NCBI RefSeq assembly: GCF_027451485.1
Contig: NZ_DAIDJE010000106.1
Coordinates: forward strand, 1 to 37,042
Source of the DNA: Bradyrhizobium sp.
Lineage (GTDB): Bacteria > Pseudomonadota > Alphaproteobacteria > Rhizobiales > Xanthobacteraceae
Length of the DNA: 37,042 bases
Direction: 5' to 3'
Shown: in pieces, positions 26,745-35,160 of the stretch
Numbering within the stretch: position 1 is the stretch's first letter
Layout of the letters: each line of letters starts with the position of its first letter
Translations under genes and position numbers: made by a program
The notes under the pieces: model-generated
The model's input: only the letters and a program-made list of their open reading frames with translations
Databases searched by the model: none
Told to the model about the DNA's origin: nothing

Positions 26745-28438
26745 TCAAAACAACAGCACGTCATCGCTTGCGGCCGGCTTGACGGCCGGCATTTTCGAGG
26801 CGAGGCCAAAGTCCTTGAGCAGTCGACAATGGACCGCGCGCTCGCGCTCCATGGTGTAGGACGCGAACAGGCTTTCGAGAACGGCGCCGTCCGCTGCGCC
26901 AAGCGTTGCCTTCCTGCCGGCGCCCACCGCCTCGAGCCTGTCCGCCAGCCGTGGCAGTGCTGCAGCATCCTCGCTGAGTCTTCTCATCAACTGCGAGGCC
27001 GAGCCGATCAGATTCTCGAATTTCCCGCCGTCTTCAATGAGGCGATGGATCAACTCACCAAGGCGGTTGTTACCCGCCCCGATCTCCTGCAAGGCATGCT
27101 GAACCTGCGGCTCGAGCCTTGTTAGTTGCGCGGGGTCGCTGCGCAGTCGCAACGAGCGCAGCTCGTTGGCCGATGTTTCGATACCTTCAATCGCCGGCTT
27201 CAAACGCGTGGCTCCGGCGGACATCTGGTCAGCGGTCGCCTTGAGCTCGTTGGCGATCACGACAAAAGCGTTGCCCCTCCGCCCGAGATGACCGGCCTTC
27301 AGGGATGCGTTCATGCCGATCAATGTGATGTCGACCACAGCCCTGCGATCGTGTCGCGAAACTTGCGAAGCGTCTCTTCCACCAGCGTCAGCGCGTCGTC
27401 AACCGACCTGCCCGCGGTCTCGCAGCTTTCGATCAGCACCGAAGCATGCGCCAGTATCTCACGGATGCGGACGAGAAAGGGAGAGGAATCGCCGCTGTCA
27501 CTACCATAAAGCGATCGGCCCTGGTCGACCACATCGGCCGCGTCGGACATAATCGCCGACAAGGCTCCAAGGATCTGGCCGATCTCCTGCTGCAACTCAC
27601 ATTCAGAGTCCTTGAGCTGCATCGCCTCCAGCGTACAGATAACGGCCGGGCCAGCGGCCGCGGGCACAAGGCTGGGCGCCTGGGTGACGGCTTGCGCAAG
27701 ACCATCCCGGAAATGCTCCAGGCGCTGCCGCGTGCTGTCGCCGGCCTGCAAGGAGACGATGGAGCGGCCGACTGCCTCGGCAACCTTCCTGGCACTATGG
27801 CTCGCGAAATCGGCAAAATGCAGGCTTTTTGCGCGCTGCTCCTGCATACTGGAATACGCGGTGGTCAGCTCGCCGGCTTCGGAAATGAGCTGTCCATGAT
27901 AGCCGAGTTCGAACGCTCTCTGGCGGCCGAGGGCGACCTCGATGGCATTGGAAAGCGAGTCCTGATCTCGCGCACAGGCTTCCAGCGACTGCTGTACCGC
28001 CTTGGCAAGCTCATGGGCTTCCTTCGTGAAAGCCAGAAAGCCTTCGCGATCCTCCGCAAGCGAGGCCGCCTCGATCCGCGCGCTCCGCGCAATGATCGCG
28101 ATCATCTGAACGTGCTTGAATAACGGCTTGAGCAGGTCGGACGCCTCGCTCGCTGCGTTGCCGAGGCCTGTCAGCAGCCTGCTTTCGGCCGGCAGAGCCT
28201 GCGCCAGGCCGTTCAACCCATTCGCGATGTCGTGGAGGGCTTCGGACGCGCCCTCGATCTGCGCGCCGGAAAGTTCTTCCGACATTGAAGCGAGCGCCTG
28301 GCTCAGGCCCTTGAAAATTGTGTGGCCGCGGCCGAGGTCCAGGCCTGCCCGGGTAAAGCTTTCCTCGATGCGCGATGAGACGTCATCGGCGGCAGCCATC
28401 GCGTCGCCGATTGGATCGCCCTTATCGGTGACAGACAT
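26745..28438 (-). pseudogene. Cytosolic MCP-like chemotaxis protein, split by a frameshift near 27340
   Basis: One minus-strand gene is broken into two frames. The 5' frame (28438 to 27320, 372 codons) starts MSVTDKGDPIGDAMAAADDV and is a long helical, Ala/Glu/Leu-rich protein without a membrane segment. It ends abruptly FRDTIAGLWSTSH. The next frame (27338 to 26745, 197 aa) continues at once with VDITLIGMNASLKAGHLGRR and NAFVVIANELKATADQM. Those residues resemble the MCP hairpin tip ([28 protein letters not shown]) but are diverged. One extra G in the GGG run at 27341-27343 (read as CCC on the plus strand) would join them as TIAGAVVDITLIG. The start is 7 nt after cheB. It may be a true pseudogene, an assembly or sequencing error, or a recoded gene. 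Confidence 0.75.
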
Positions 28439-28445
28439 CGCAGGC

Positions 28446-29540
28446 TCAACCCGCCAAAGCGGGGTGTCCCGCCTGAGACCAAAGCATGATTTCCTGCGGG
28501 ATCTGGTTCAACGACACGACCTTCTCGACCGCGCCGAGCGCGATCGCCTCTTTCGGCATGCCGAACACGACACAACTTTCCTCGTCCTGCGCGCGCGTCG
28601 TCGCGCCCAGCTTGCGCATTTCCAAGAGCCCTCGCGCGCCATCATCGCCCATGCCGGTCATGATGATGCCGAGCGCATTCCGGCCCGCATATTGCGCGGC
28701 AGAGCGGAACAGCACATCCGCGGACGGCCGATGCCGCGACACCGGCGGCCCGTCCTTGATAGCGATATGATAGCGTAGCCCCGTCCGTTGCAGCAGCATG
28801 TGCCGCGCACCCGGGGCGATGTAGGCGCATCCGGGCTGGACAGGTTCGCCGTCCTCGGCTTCCTTCACGTTGATCTGGCAGACGCCGTCGAGCCGCCTCG
28901 CAAACGCGGCGGTAAACCCTTGTGGCATGTGCTGCACGATCAGAATGCCAGGACAGTTTGGTGGCAAAACCTCCAGCACATCGTTGAGGGCCTCGGTGCC
29001 ACCGGTGGAAACGCCGATGCAGACGATGCGCTCCGTCACAGGGCGTGAGCGTCCCTGGACGGGCGGCGGCATGATGGCATCCGCCGTCAGCTTCTTCTCG
29101 ATCCGCACCCGGCGCGACTGCCGTGGCCGCACCCGTGCGCTGGCCGCCGATTTGACCGCCTCGCGCAACCGGCCCGAAGATTCGATCAGCGCCTGGCGCG
29201 TATCGATGCGAGGCTTCGGAACAATGTCGACGGCTCCGGCCTCGAAGGCTTCGAACATCAGGTCCGAACCTTCCTCCGTCAACGACGAACAGATGATCAC
29301 CGGGATTGGATGCTGCGCCATGATCTTGCGCAGGAAGGTGATGCCATCCATCCGCGGCATTTCGATATCGAGAATGATGACGTCTGGCACTTCATTCTGC
29401 AGGCGGCGGGCAGCCGCATACGGGTCCGATGCGGTGCCCATGATCGCAATGGCGGGATCCTCGGACAGAATGGTCGAGAGGATCTGCCGCACCGACGCCG
29501 AATCGTCCACGATCAGCACGCGAACTGGTTGTCTTTCCAT
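28446..29540 (-). CDS. cheB: Chemotaxis protein-glutamate methylesterase/deamidase CheB
   Basis: A 364-residue response regulator with C-terminal esterase that removes methyl groups from MCPs to reset adaptation. Receiver domain: acidic pocket Asp12/Asp13 (VLIVDDSAS), phosphoacceptor Asp58 (IILDIEMPRMDG) and Lys109 in VPKP. After a charged linker (about 115-165) the esterase domain has catalytic Ser178 (IGVSTGGTEA), His204 (VQHMPQGFT) and Asp300 (MTGMGDDGA). It lies 11 nt downstream of cheR. The full length and all catalytic residues are intact. Confidence 0.96.
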   Translation of the reverse strand: MERQPVRVLIVDDSASVRQILSTILSEDPAIAIMGTASDPYAAARRLQNEVPDVIILDIEMPRMDGITFLRKIMAQHPIPVIICSSLTEEGSDLMFEAFEAGAVDIVPKPRIDTRQALIESSGRLREAVKSAASARVRPRQSRRVRIEKKLTADAIMPPPVQGRSRPVTERIVCIGVSTGGTEALNDVLEVLPPNCPGILIVQHMPQGFTAAFARRLDGVCQINVKEAEDGEPVQPGCAYIAPGARHMLLQRTGLRYHIAIKDGPPVSRHRPSADVLFRSAAQYAGRNALGIIMTGMGDDGARGLLEMRKLGATTRAQDEESCVVFGMPKEAIALGAVEKVVSLNQIPQEIMLWSQAGHPALAG

Positions 29541-29551
29541 TCTGGCGCCTC

Positions 29552-30409
29552 CTAGACCCTAAACACCGTCGGCTGAACCTGTTTCAGGCCCGGTACCACG
29601 CTGTGCACCATCGACTCCGAGTGCCCGACCATCAAATATCCTCCCGGCCGCAAATGCGAGCACAGCTGTTCGACGACCTTGCGCTGGGTCTCTCGCTCGA
29701 AATAGATCAGTACGTTACGGCAGAAGATGATGTCGACATCCCGATCGACCGGATAATTCGTGTCCATCAAGTTCATGCGCATGAAATGAGTCATGCGCCG
29801 CAGCTCTGGCACGACGCGCACCTCGCCACGTACCGGGTCTCTCGGACGCAGGAAGTAGCGCTTGGCGAACGCAGGCGGGACCGGCGCAATCGCCTCGCGC
29901 GGATAGATCGCTGTCCGCGCCAGCTGCAGCATCGCCGTCGAAATATCGGTGCCGAGAATGCGGAAGGAAAAGCGCGGGCCCGTCCTTGTCATGTCGTCCA
30001 GCACGATAGCCGCCGTATAGGCTTCCATTCCGGCCGAAGAGGCCGCGCTCCATACCTTGAGCTCGTTTCGGCCACGCGACTTCAGCAACAACGGCGCGGC
30101 AGTTTCTCTCATGAAGGTGAAATGGGACGGCTCGCGAAAGAAATCCGTCTTGTTGGTAGTTACTGCATCGATGAGATGCGTCAGCTCGGAATCGAGCTGA
30201 TCGGCTTCGAACAGCGTCTCGACGTACTCATTGAGGCCGGAATAATTGAGCGCGCGGACGCGCTTGTGCAGCCGCCCTTCCAGCATGAGGCGTTTGCCTG
30301 GCGGCAGCTTGATGCCGACCTGACCTTCGATCAATTGCGCGATCGAGCGAAAATGCCGATCTGACAGATGTAGCGCGGCGGCCGGCATGGCAGCGTTTAC
30401 TGTGCTCAC
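29552..30409 (-). CDS. cheR: Chemotaxis protein methyltransferase CheR
   Basis: A 285-residue SAM-dependent enzyme that methylates MCP glutamates. It has the N-terminal helical domain, then TNKTDFFRE at 85-93, the SAM loop SAASSAGMEAY at 121-131, the acidic turn GTDIS at 153-157 and CRNVLIYF at 230-237. The SAM loop departs from the usual CSTGEEPY pattern by having Ser for Cys and Met where the first Glu would be. The ATG overlaps the cheW stop by 4 nt, and cheB follows after 11 nt. The protein ends soon after the methyltransferase domain, with no extra repeats. Confidence 0.95.
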   Translation of the reverse strand: MSTVNAAMPAAALHLSDRHFRSIAQLIEGQVGIKLPPGKRLMLEGRLHKRVRALNYSGLNEYVETLFEADQLDSELTHLIDAVTTNKTDFFREPSHFTFMRETAAPLLLKSRGRNELKVWSAASSAGMEAYTAAIVLDDMTRTGPRFSFRILGTDISTAMLQLARTAIYPREAIAPVPPAFAKRYFLRPRDPVRGEVRVVPELRRMTHFMRMNLMDTNYPVDRDVDIIFCRNVLIYFERETQRKVVEQLCSHLRPGGYLMVGHSESMVHSVVPGLKQVQPTVFRV

Positions 30410-30891
30410 GCCGCAACCGGCGCGCTGGCCGGCATCTTTTGGCTCGGCATTCCCTCATGCGCCATCAGGCGCTCGAGATCAAAGACGACGACGAACTTAT
30501 CCCCCTTGCGTCCGATCCCGGCAATGTAATCGGATTGCCAGCGGCCGCCCACGGCAGGGACCGGTTCCATCGAGTTCTCGTCGATATCGGTGACCTCGTA
30601 GACGCAATCGGCCACAAAGCCGACGCCGACCACGCGATCCCCGATCGGAACGTCAAGGATGATGATGCGGGTGGCATCGGTCGCGGTCACACTTGGGAGG
30701 TCAAGCTTCAGCCGCAGATCGACAATCGGATAACCGCTGCCCCGCACGTCGATCATCCCCAGCAGGAAATGAGGAGCATGGGGCAGCCGCGAGATCGGCC
30801 GCATATCCAAAATTTCGCGGACGTTGCGGATGCTTATCCCGAACGTTTCGCCGGCAAGACCAAGGGTCAGATACTGCGCCTGCTCAGCCAT
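30406..30891 (-). CDS. cheW: Chemotaxis coupling protein CheW (second copy)
   Basis: A 161-residue CheW-like protein that bridges MCPs and CheA. Typical segments are YLTLGLAGETFGISIRNVRE at 7-26, GMIDVRGSGYPIVDLRLKL and GVGFVADCVYEVTDI. It is only distantly similar to the CheW at 34690, so the two are old paralogues that may serve different receptors or array positions. It starts 62 nt after the MCP gene and overlaps the cheR start by 4 nt (ATGA). Confidence 0.93.
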   Translation of the reverse strand: MAEQAQYLTLGLAGETFGISIRNVREILDMRPISRLPHAPHFLLGMIDVRGSGYPIVDLRLKLDLPSVTATDATRIIILDVPIGDRVVGVGFVADCVYEVTDIDENSMEPVPAVGGRWQSDYIAGIGRKGDKFVVVFDLERLMAHEGMPSQKMPASAPVAA

Positions 30892-30953
30892 GCTCGTTCC
30901 TCAATTGCTTGGGCTTGGCGGGCGGCCGGCTTCGAAAAGCCGCGCCCGGATTC

Positions 30954-32657
30954 CTAGCGGATAAATTCGGCATCACGCTCGTCAGTCGCGTCATCCATTG
31001 CGAAGGCAAAGCCGCCGCCGCTATTCGCAGCCTTAGCGATGCGAACCGGCTTGGGCGGCGGCGCCTTTTTACTGCCGCGATCTGCCGCCGCCATGCTGGC
31101 CGCCTTGGCCCTAAGCTGGGTCACGGCGCGGTCGATCGGCGCGGGCACGTCCGCGGGCCTGGCATCCGCTCGTTGATCGATGCGGAAGAATGAGATCGTC
31201 GACTGAAGCTGCTCGGCCTGTGAGGCCAGTTCTTCGGAGGTCGATGACACCTGCTCCGACGCGCTGGCATTCTGCTGTCCGACCTTGTCGAGCTGCTGGA
31301 TCGCCTGGTTGATCTGCGCCGAGCCGACATCCTGCTCGCGGCACGCAGCGGTGATCTCGACCACGAGTTCTGCAGTCTTCTTGATGTCTGGCACGAGTTT
31401 CGCGAGCATAGCGCCTGCGTCCTGGGCCACCCTTACCGTCTCAGTGGATAGCGTACCTATTTCGGCCGCTGCTGCTTGGCTGCGCTCCGCTAGCTTGCGT
31501 ACTTCGGATGCGACCACCGCAAATCCTTTGCCGTGCTCGCCGGCCCGCGCGGCTTCAACGGCAGCGTTGAGCGCGAGCAGGTCGGTCTGCCGCGCAATCT
31601 CCTGCACGATGGTGATCTTCTCCGCAATCGTCTGCATCGCCTCAACCGCACGCCCCACCGCGGCGCCACTGGCTTCGGCGTCCTTGGCGGATTGCGCCGC
31701 GATCTTCTCGGTCTGGCTGGCGTTCTCGGCATTCTGCTTCACATTCGAAGCCATCTCCTCCATTGAGGAGGAGGCTTCTTCGGCAGACGAGGCCTGTTCG
31801 GTCGCGCCCTGCGACAGCTGCTCAGCGCTGGCGGAAAGTTCCTGACTGCCGGCAGAGACGTTCTGTGCAGCGGTCAGCGCCTCGGCGACGATTTGACGGA
31901 GCTTTTCGGTCATGATGTTGAGCGATTTGATCAGGTCCCCGATCTCATCGTTGCTGAAAACCGTGATGGTTTGATTGAGGTCACCCCCCGCCACCGCACC
32001 GGCAAGACCGACCGCGCGTCCAAGTGCCCGACTGATGCTAACTGCAATCCAGAAAGCGGCGATGACGGCGACGAGGAGCGAAGCTGTAATAAGGCAAAGT
32101 ACCAAAAGCTGGCCGCGACTGGCTTCTTGCTTGGCAATTTCATTCTGTTCAGCCATCGACTTCTTGACGTAAACGACATATTCTTCCGCGACGGCGAGCG
32201 CATCGTCCATAGCCTTCCGACCTACGCCGATGGAGCTCTCGATCGCCTTCACCTTGTCGGCTTTTATGAGCTTTGCCGTCTCGTCCTGCACCACATTGAC
32301 GCGGTTGTGATCTGCAGCGAAACGGTCAAGTATCTGTTTGCCGGCTTCGGCGGCAGACGCGTAAATCTCGCCTCTCGTCTTTGAAACGATGGCTCGATAT
32401 TTGATCATCTCAGCGGCAAAGCGCTCCGCCTCGGCATCGTTCTCCGCCCCAAGCAATGCCTTCTCGGCACGGTTCTGCAACAAAAGCTGCTTCTGCAGTT
32501 CACCCGCCATTTCGATGCGGCTGGCACGCGATACCAGGTCATTCATTCCCGCCATCATGTCACTCAGCTTGGTGTAGGCCATTGCCCCCGCCACGGCAGA
32601 CAAAATGATGATGACACCGAATGCACAAGCCAGCTTTGCCTTGACAGAAAACCTCAT
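30954..32657 (-). CDS. Methyl-accepting chemotaxis protein (4HB-like sensor)
   Basis: A 567-residue receptor with TM1 at about 9-28, a periplasmic all-helical region of about 150 residues (30-180) resembling a four-helix-bundle sensor, TM2 at about 183-206, a HAMP domain, and the MCP signalling hairpin. The tip is [20 protein letters not shown] then [18 protein letters not shown]. After a flexible Lys/Ala/Pro linker it ends [20 protein letters not shown]. The ATG at 32657 has AAAGGGG 5 nt upstream; the extension to 32681 is rejected. The 735-bp signalling region is nearly identical to that of the next MCP. The 81-nt gap upstream may hold its own promoter. Ligand unknown. Confidence 0.93.
   Translation of the reverse strand: MRFSVKAKLACAFGVIIILSAVAGAMAYTKLSDMMAGMNDLVSRASRIEMAGELQKQLLLQNRAEKALLGAENDAEAERFAAEMIKYRAIVSKTRGEIYASAAEAGKQILDRFAADHNRVNVVQDETAKLIKADKVKAIESSIGVGRKAMDDALAVAEEYVVYVKKSMAEQNEIAKQEASRGQLLVLCLITASLLVAVIAAFWIAVSISRALGRAVGLAGAVAGGDLNQTITVFSNDEIGDLIKSLNIMTEKLRQIVAEALTAAQNVSAGSQELSASAEQLSQGATEQASSAEEASSSMEEMASNVKQNAENASQTEKIAAQSAKDAEASGAAVGRAVEAMQTIAEKITIVQEIARQTDLLALNAAVEAARAGEHGKGFAVVASEVRKLAERSQAAAAEIGTLSTETVRVAQDAGAMLAKLVPDIKKTAELVVEITAACREQDVGSAQINQAIQQLDKVGQQNASASEQVSSTSEELASQAEQLQSTISFFRIDQRADARPADVPAPIDRAVTQLRAKAASMAAADRGSKKAPPPKPVRIAKAANSGGGFAFAMDDATDERDAEFIR
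31179..31913 (-). repeat. MCP signalling-domain duplication, copy 1
   Basis: This stretch, from [15 protein letters not shown] to STISFFRI of the first MCP, aligns without gaps to 32949-33683 of the neighbouring MCP. Protein identity is very high, with most DNA differences at third codon positions. It is a within-gene duplication, not a mobile element. Confidence 0.8.
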
Positions 32658-32738
32658 CTTGGCCCCTTTCCGTCTCGACATCGAGACGCGTTCAATTGAC
32701 GATAGATTTCGACGATCTGGTCCCCGCCAGAGGCGTCG

Positions 32739-34670
32739 TTATCGGTAGAAGTCGGCGTCGTGCTCGTCGGCTGCGTCGTCCATTGCGAAGGCGAAGCCGC
32801 CTCCATTCATTGCCTTAGCGGCACGAACCGGCTTAGCCAGCGGACCTTTCTTGCCCCTGCGATCGACCGCGGCCATGCTCGCGGCCTTGGCCTTGAGCTG
32901 GGCCACGGACCGCTCGATCGGCGCCGGCGATGCCTCCTGCCCGTGTTCGATGCGAAAGAAGGAGATCGTCGACTGCAGTTGCTCGGCCTGGGAAGCGAGT
33001 TCCTCGGACGTTGACGACACCTGCTCCGATGCGCTGGCGTTCTGCTGGCCGACCTTGTCCAGCTGTTGGATCGCCTGGTTGATCTGCGTCGATCCGACAT
33101 CCTGCTCGCGGCAGGCGGCGGTGATCTCAACCACGAGATCCGCCGTTTTCTTGATGTCCGGCACGAGCCTCGAGAGCATGGCGCCCGCTTCCTGCGCGAC
33201 CTTGACTGTCTCAGTGGACAGCGTGCCGATTTCGGCAGCAGCCGCCTGGCTCCGCTCGGCAAGTTTGCGCACTTCGGAGGCGACGACCGCAAAGCCTTTA
33301 CCGTGCTCGCCGGCCCTCGCGGCTTCCACCGCTGCGTTCAGAGCAAGCAGATCGGTCTGACGAGCGATCTCCTGAACGATCGTGATCTTTTCCGCAATGG
33401 TCTGCATCGCGGTTACTGCGCGTCCGACGGCGGCACCACTCGCTTCCGCGTCCTTGGCTGATTGCGCGGCGATCTTCTCGGTCTGGCTGGCATTTTCTGC
33501 GTTCTGCTTCACGTTCGAAGCCATCTCCTCCATCGAAGAGGACGCCTCTTCCGCCGACGAGGCCTGCTCGGTCGCGCCCTGCGAGAGCTGCTCGGCGCTC
33601 GCTGAAAGTTCCTGGCTGCCAGCGGAGACGTTCTGTGCCGCGGTCAACGCCTCGGCGACGATCTGTCGGAGTTTCTCGACCATGCGCTCCAGCGCGATGC
33701 CAAGCGTATCCTTGTCCGACAGCCGCTTGGCCTCGACTAAAAGATTGCCCTGCGCAATCTGGTCGGCGAGTGACGCGGTCGCCTGCAGGTTGACGGTCAT
33801 CGACTTCAGTTTGTCGCCGAGCTCGCCGGCTTGACCGCCATAAGCCTTCTCGATCGCCTGCGTGAGATCACCGAGGGCCACAGCACTCACCGTCCGGGCA
33901 ATATCTTGAAAAGCGCTCTCGACAGCAAGCACGCTGCCTTCCATCTTGCCGACTTCGTCGCGGCGGCCCGTTTCGACAGGCGTAGCGAGGTTCGCCAGCT
34001 TTGCAGCAACGGCCGACACCGGACGGGCAACGGTACGTGTCAGCAGGAATCCTGTTCCGAAAGCAATGATCAGGTTGGCTCCCATGCCGATAAGGATCAC
34101 CTTGGTCATGATGTCGAAGGCTGACTCCTGCGCCTGGTGACGCGTCGTCATCAAAGCCTGTTCGGCCCCGATGATCTCGGCGACTTTCGTGCGGACGATG
34201 GCCATCGCGGCCTTTCCGGCGCCGTGGTTCTCGGAGTCCTGCGCTTCCTTTCGGGTCTGCTCGTTCATCATCAGGCTGATGCCGCGCTCGGCGATGTCAT
34301 TGCGCCACTTCTCGCCCGCTTTTTGCACCTCGTCGAATCGGGCGGCCTGTGCGGGATTGTTTGCGGTCAGCTCCTTGCCCTTGGCGACGGCGGCTTCGAA
34401 ATCCACCTGACCGTTCCTGTAGGCACCGAGCAGCCTCTCTTCGCCGCCGATCAGGAACCCGCGATAGCCGGTCTCCTGGTTGATCATGCCGCTGAGCGCG
34501 CCATTGGCAGCCGCAAGCACTTCCTGCGTGTGCTGCGTCCATTGCGTCGTCTGCTGCACTTCTCCTGATTTCAAGTAGATTACGGCACTAGCAGACATGC
34601 TCGATGCGAGCATGAGGCCGAGGGCCAGGACGAGCTTGCGCGGGATCGTCAGATTGTCGAACAGTTTCAT
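32739..34670 (-). CDS. Methyl-accepting chemotaxis protein with CHASE3-like sensor
   Basis: A 643-residue receptor. TM1 lies at about 13-33, followed by a periplasmic CHASE3-like helical domain ([20 protein letters not shown], the hallmark), TM2 at about 188-210, a HAMP region, a second HAMP-like helical stretch ([16 protein letters not shown] and [13 protein letters not shown]), then the same signalling hairpin as the other MCP. The C-terminus [20 protein letters not shown] mirrors the neighbour. It starts 19 nt after the upstream cheW; AAGG lies 8 nt before the ATG. CHASE3 domains sense unknown extracytoplasmic signals, so the ligand cannot be named. Confidence 0.94.
   Translation of the reverse strand: MKLFDNLTIPRKLVLALGLMLASSMSASAVIYLKSGEVQQTTQWTQHTQEVLAAANGALSGMINQETGYRGFLIGGEERLLGAYRNGQVDFEAAVAKGKELTANNPAQAARFDEVQKAGEKWRNDIAERGISLMMNEQTRKEAQDSENHGAGKAAMAIVRTKVAEIIGAEQALMTTRHQAQESAFDIMTKVILIGMGANLIIAFGTGFLLTRTVARPVSAVAAKLANLATPVETGRRDEVGKMEGSVLAVESAFQDIARTVSAVALGDLTQAIEKAYGGQAGELGDKLKSMTVNLQATASLADQIAQGNLLVEAKRLSDKDTLGIALERMVEKLRQIVAEALTAAQNVSAGSQELSASAEQLSQGATEQASSAEEASSSMEEMASNVKQNAENASQTEKIAAQSAKDAEASGAAVGRAVTAMQTIAEKITIVQEIARQTDLLALNAAVEAARAGEHGKGFAVVASEVRKLAERSQAAAAEIGTLSTETVKVAQEAGAMLSRLVPDIKKTADLVVEITAACREQDVGSTQINQAIQQLDKVGQQNASASEQVSSTSEELASQAEQLQSTISFFRIEHGQEASPAPIERSVAQLKAKAASMAAVDRRGKKGPLAKPVRAAKAMNGGGFAFAMDDAADEHDADFYR
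32949..33683 (-). repeat. MCP signalling-domain duplication, copy 2
   Basis: Gap-free partner of 31179-31913, ending where the two MCPs diverge just upstream of [10 protein letters not shown]. Confidence 0.8.
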
Positions 34671-34689
34671 TCTAAAGCCTTAAGCCGTC

Positions 34690-35160
34690 TCAATTCAGGA
34701 TGCGTTCCATGTTCGGAACGATGACAAACTCTTCACGCCATTTGGTAATGAAGCGAATGAACTCCGGCTTCCAATGCATTCCGACGCGCGGCGTCTGTTG
34801 CACATTGCTGCGCGAGATCTCGGTGACTTCGTACACCTTGTCCGCAGAGACGCCGACCAGCACAGGCTCGTTATCGATGTTCACCTCGACCACAACAATG
34901 CGGGTGTCGGGGGAATCCTCGGTCAGCGGCATGCCGAACCGGATGCGGAGATCGGCGAGCGGAATCACGTTGCCCCGTACGTTGATGACGCTCGGCACGA
35001 ACGCTTTCGCGCCGGCCACTTTCGTGGCAGGAACCGGATCGATGATTTCGCGCACCAGCCCGGCATCCAGCGCGAATTTCTCGTCGCCAAGGCCGATCAT
35101 GACCACCTGGATTTCGCCATCATGATCGGCGGCGGCGTTCTGCATCTGGGAAGCGGTCAT
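34690..35160 (-). CDS. cheW: Chemotaxis coupling protein CheW (first copy)
   Basis: A 156-residue CheW with VVMIGLGDEKFALDAGLVRE at 19-38, SVINVRGNVIPLADLRIRFG and VLVGVSADKVYEVTEI. It couples receptors to CheA, whose stop codon shares one base with this start (TGATG), so translation is coupled. An internal ATG at codon 6 is an alternative start. The MCP gene follows after 19 nt. Confidence 0.93.
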   Translation of the reverse strand: MTASQMQNAAADHDGEIQVVMIGLGDEKFALDAGLVREIIDPVPATKVAGAKAFVPSVINVRGNVIPLADLRIRFGMPLTEDSPDTRIVVVEVNIDNEPVLVGVSADKVYEVTEISRSNVQQTPRVGMHWKPEFIRFITKWREEFVIVPNMERILN

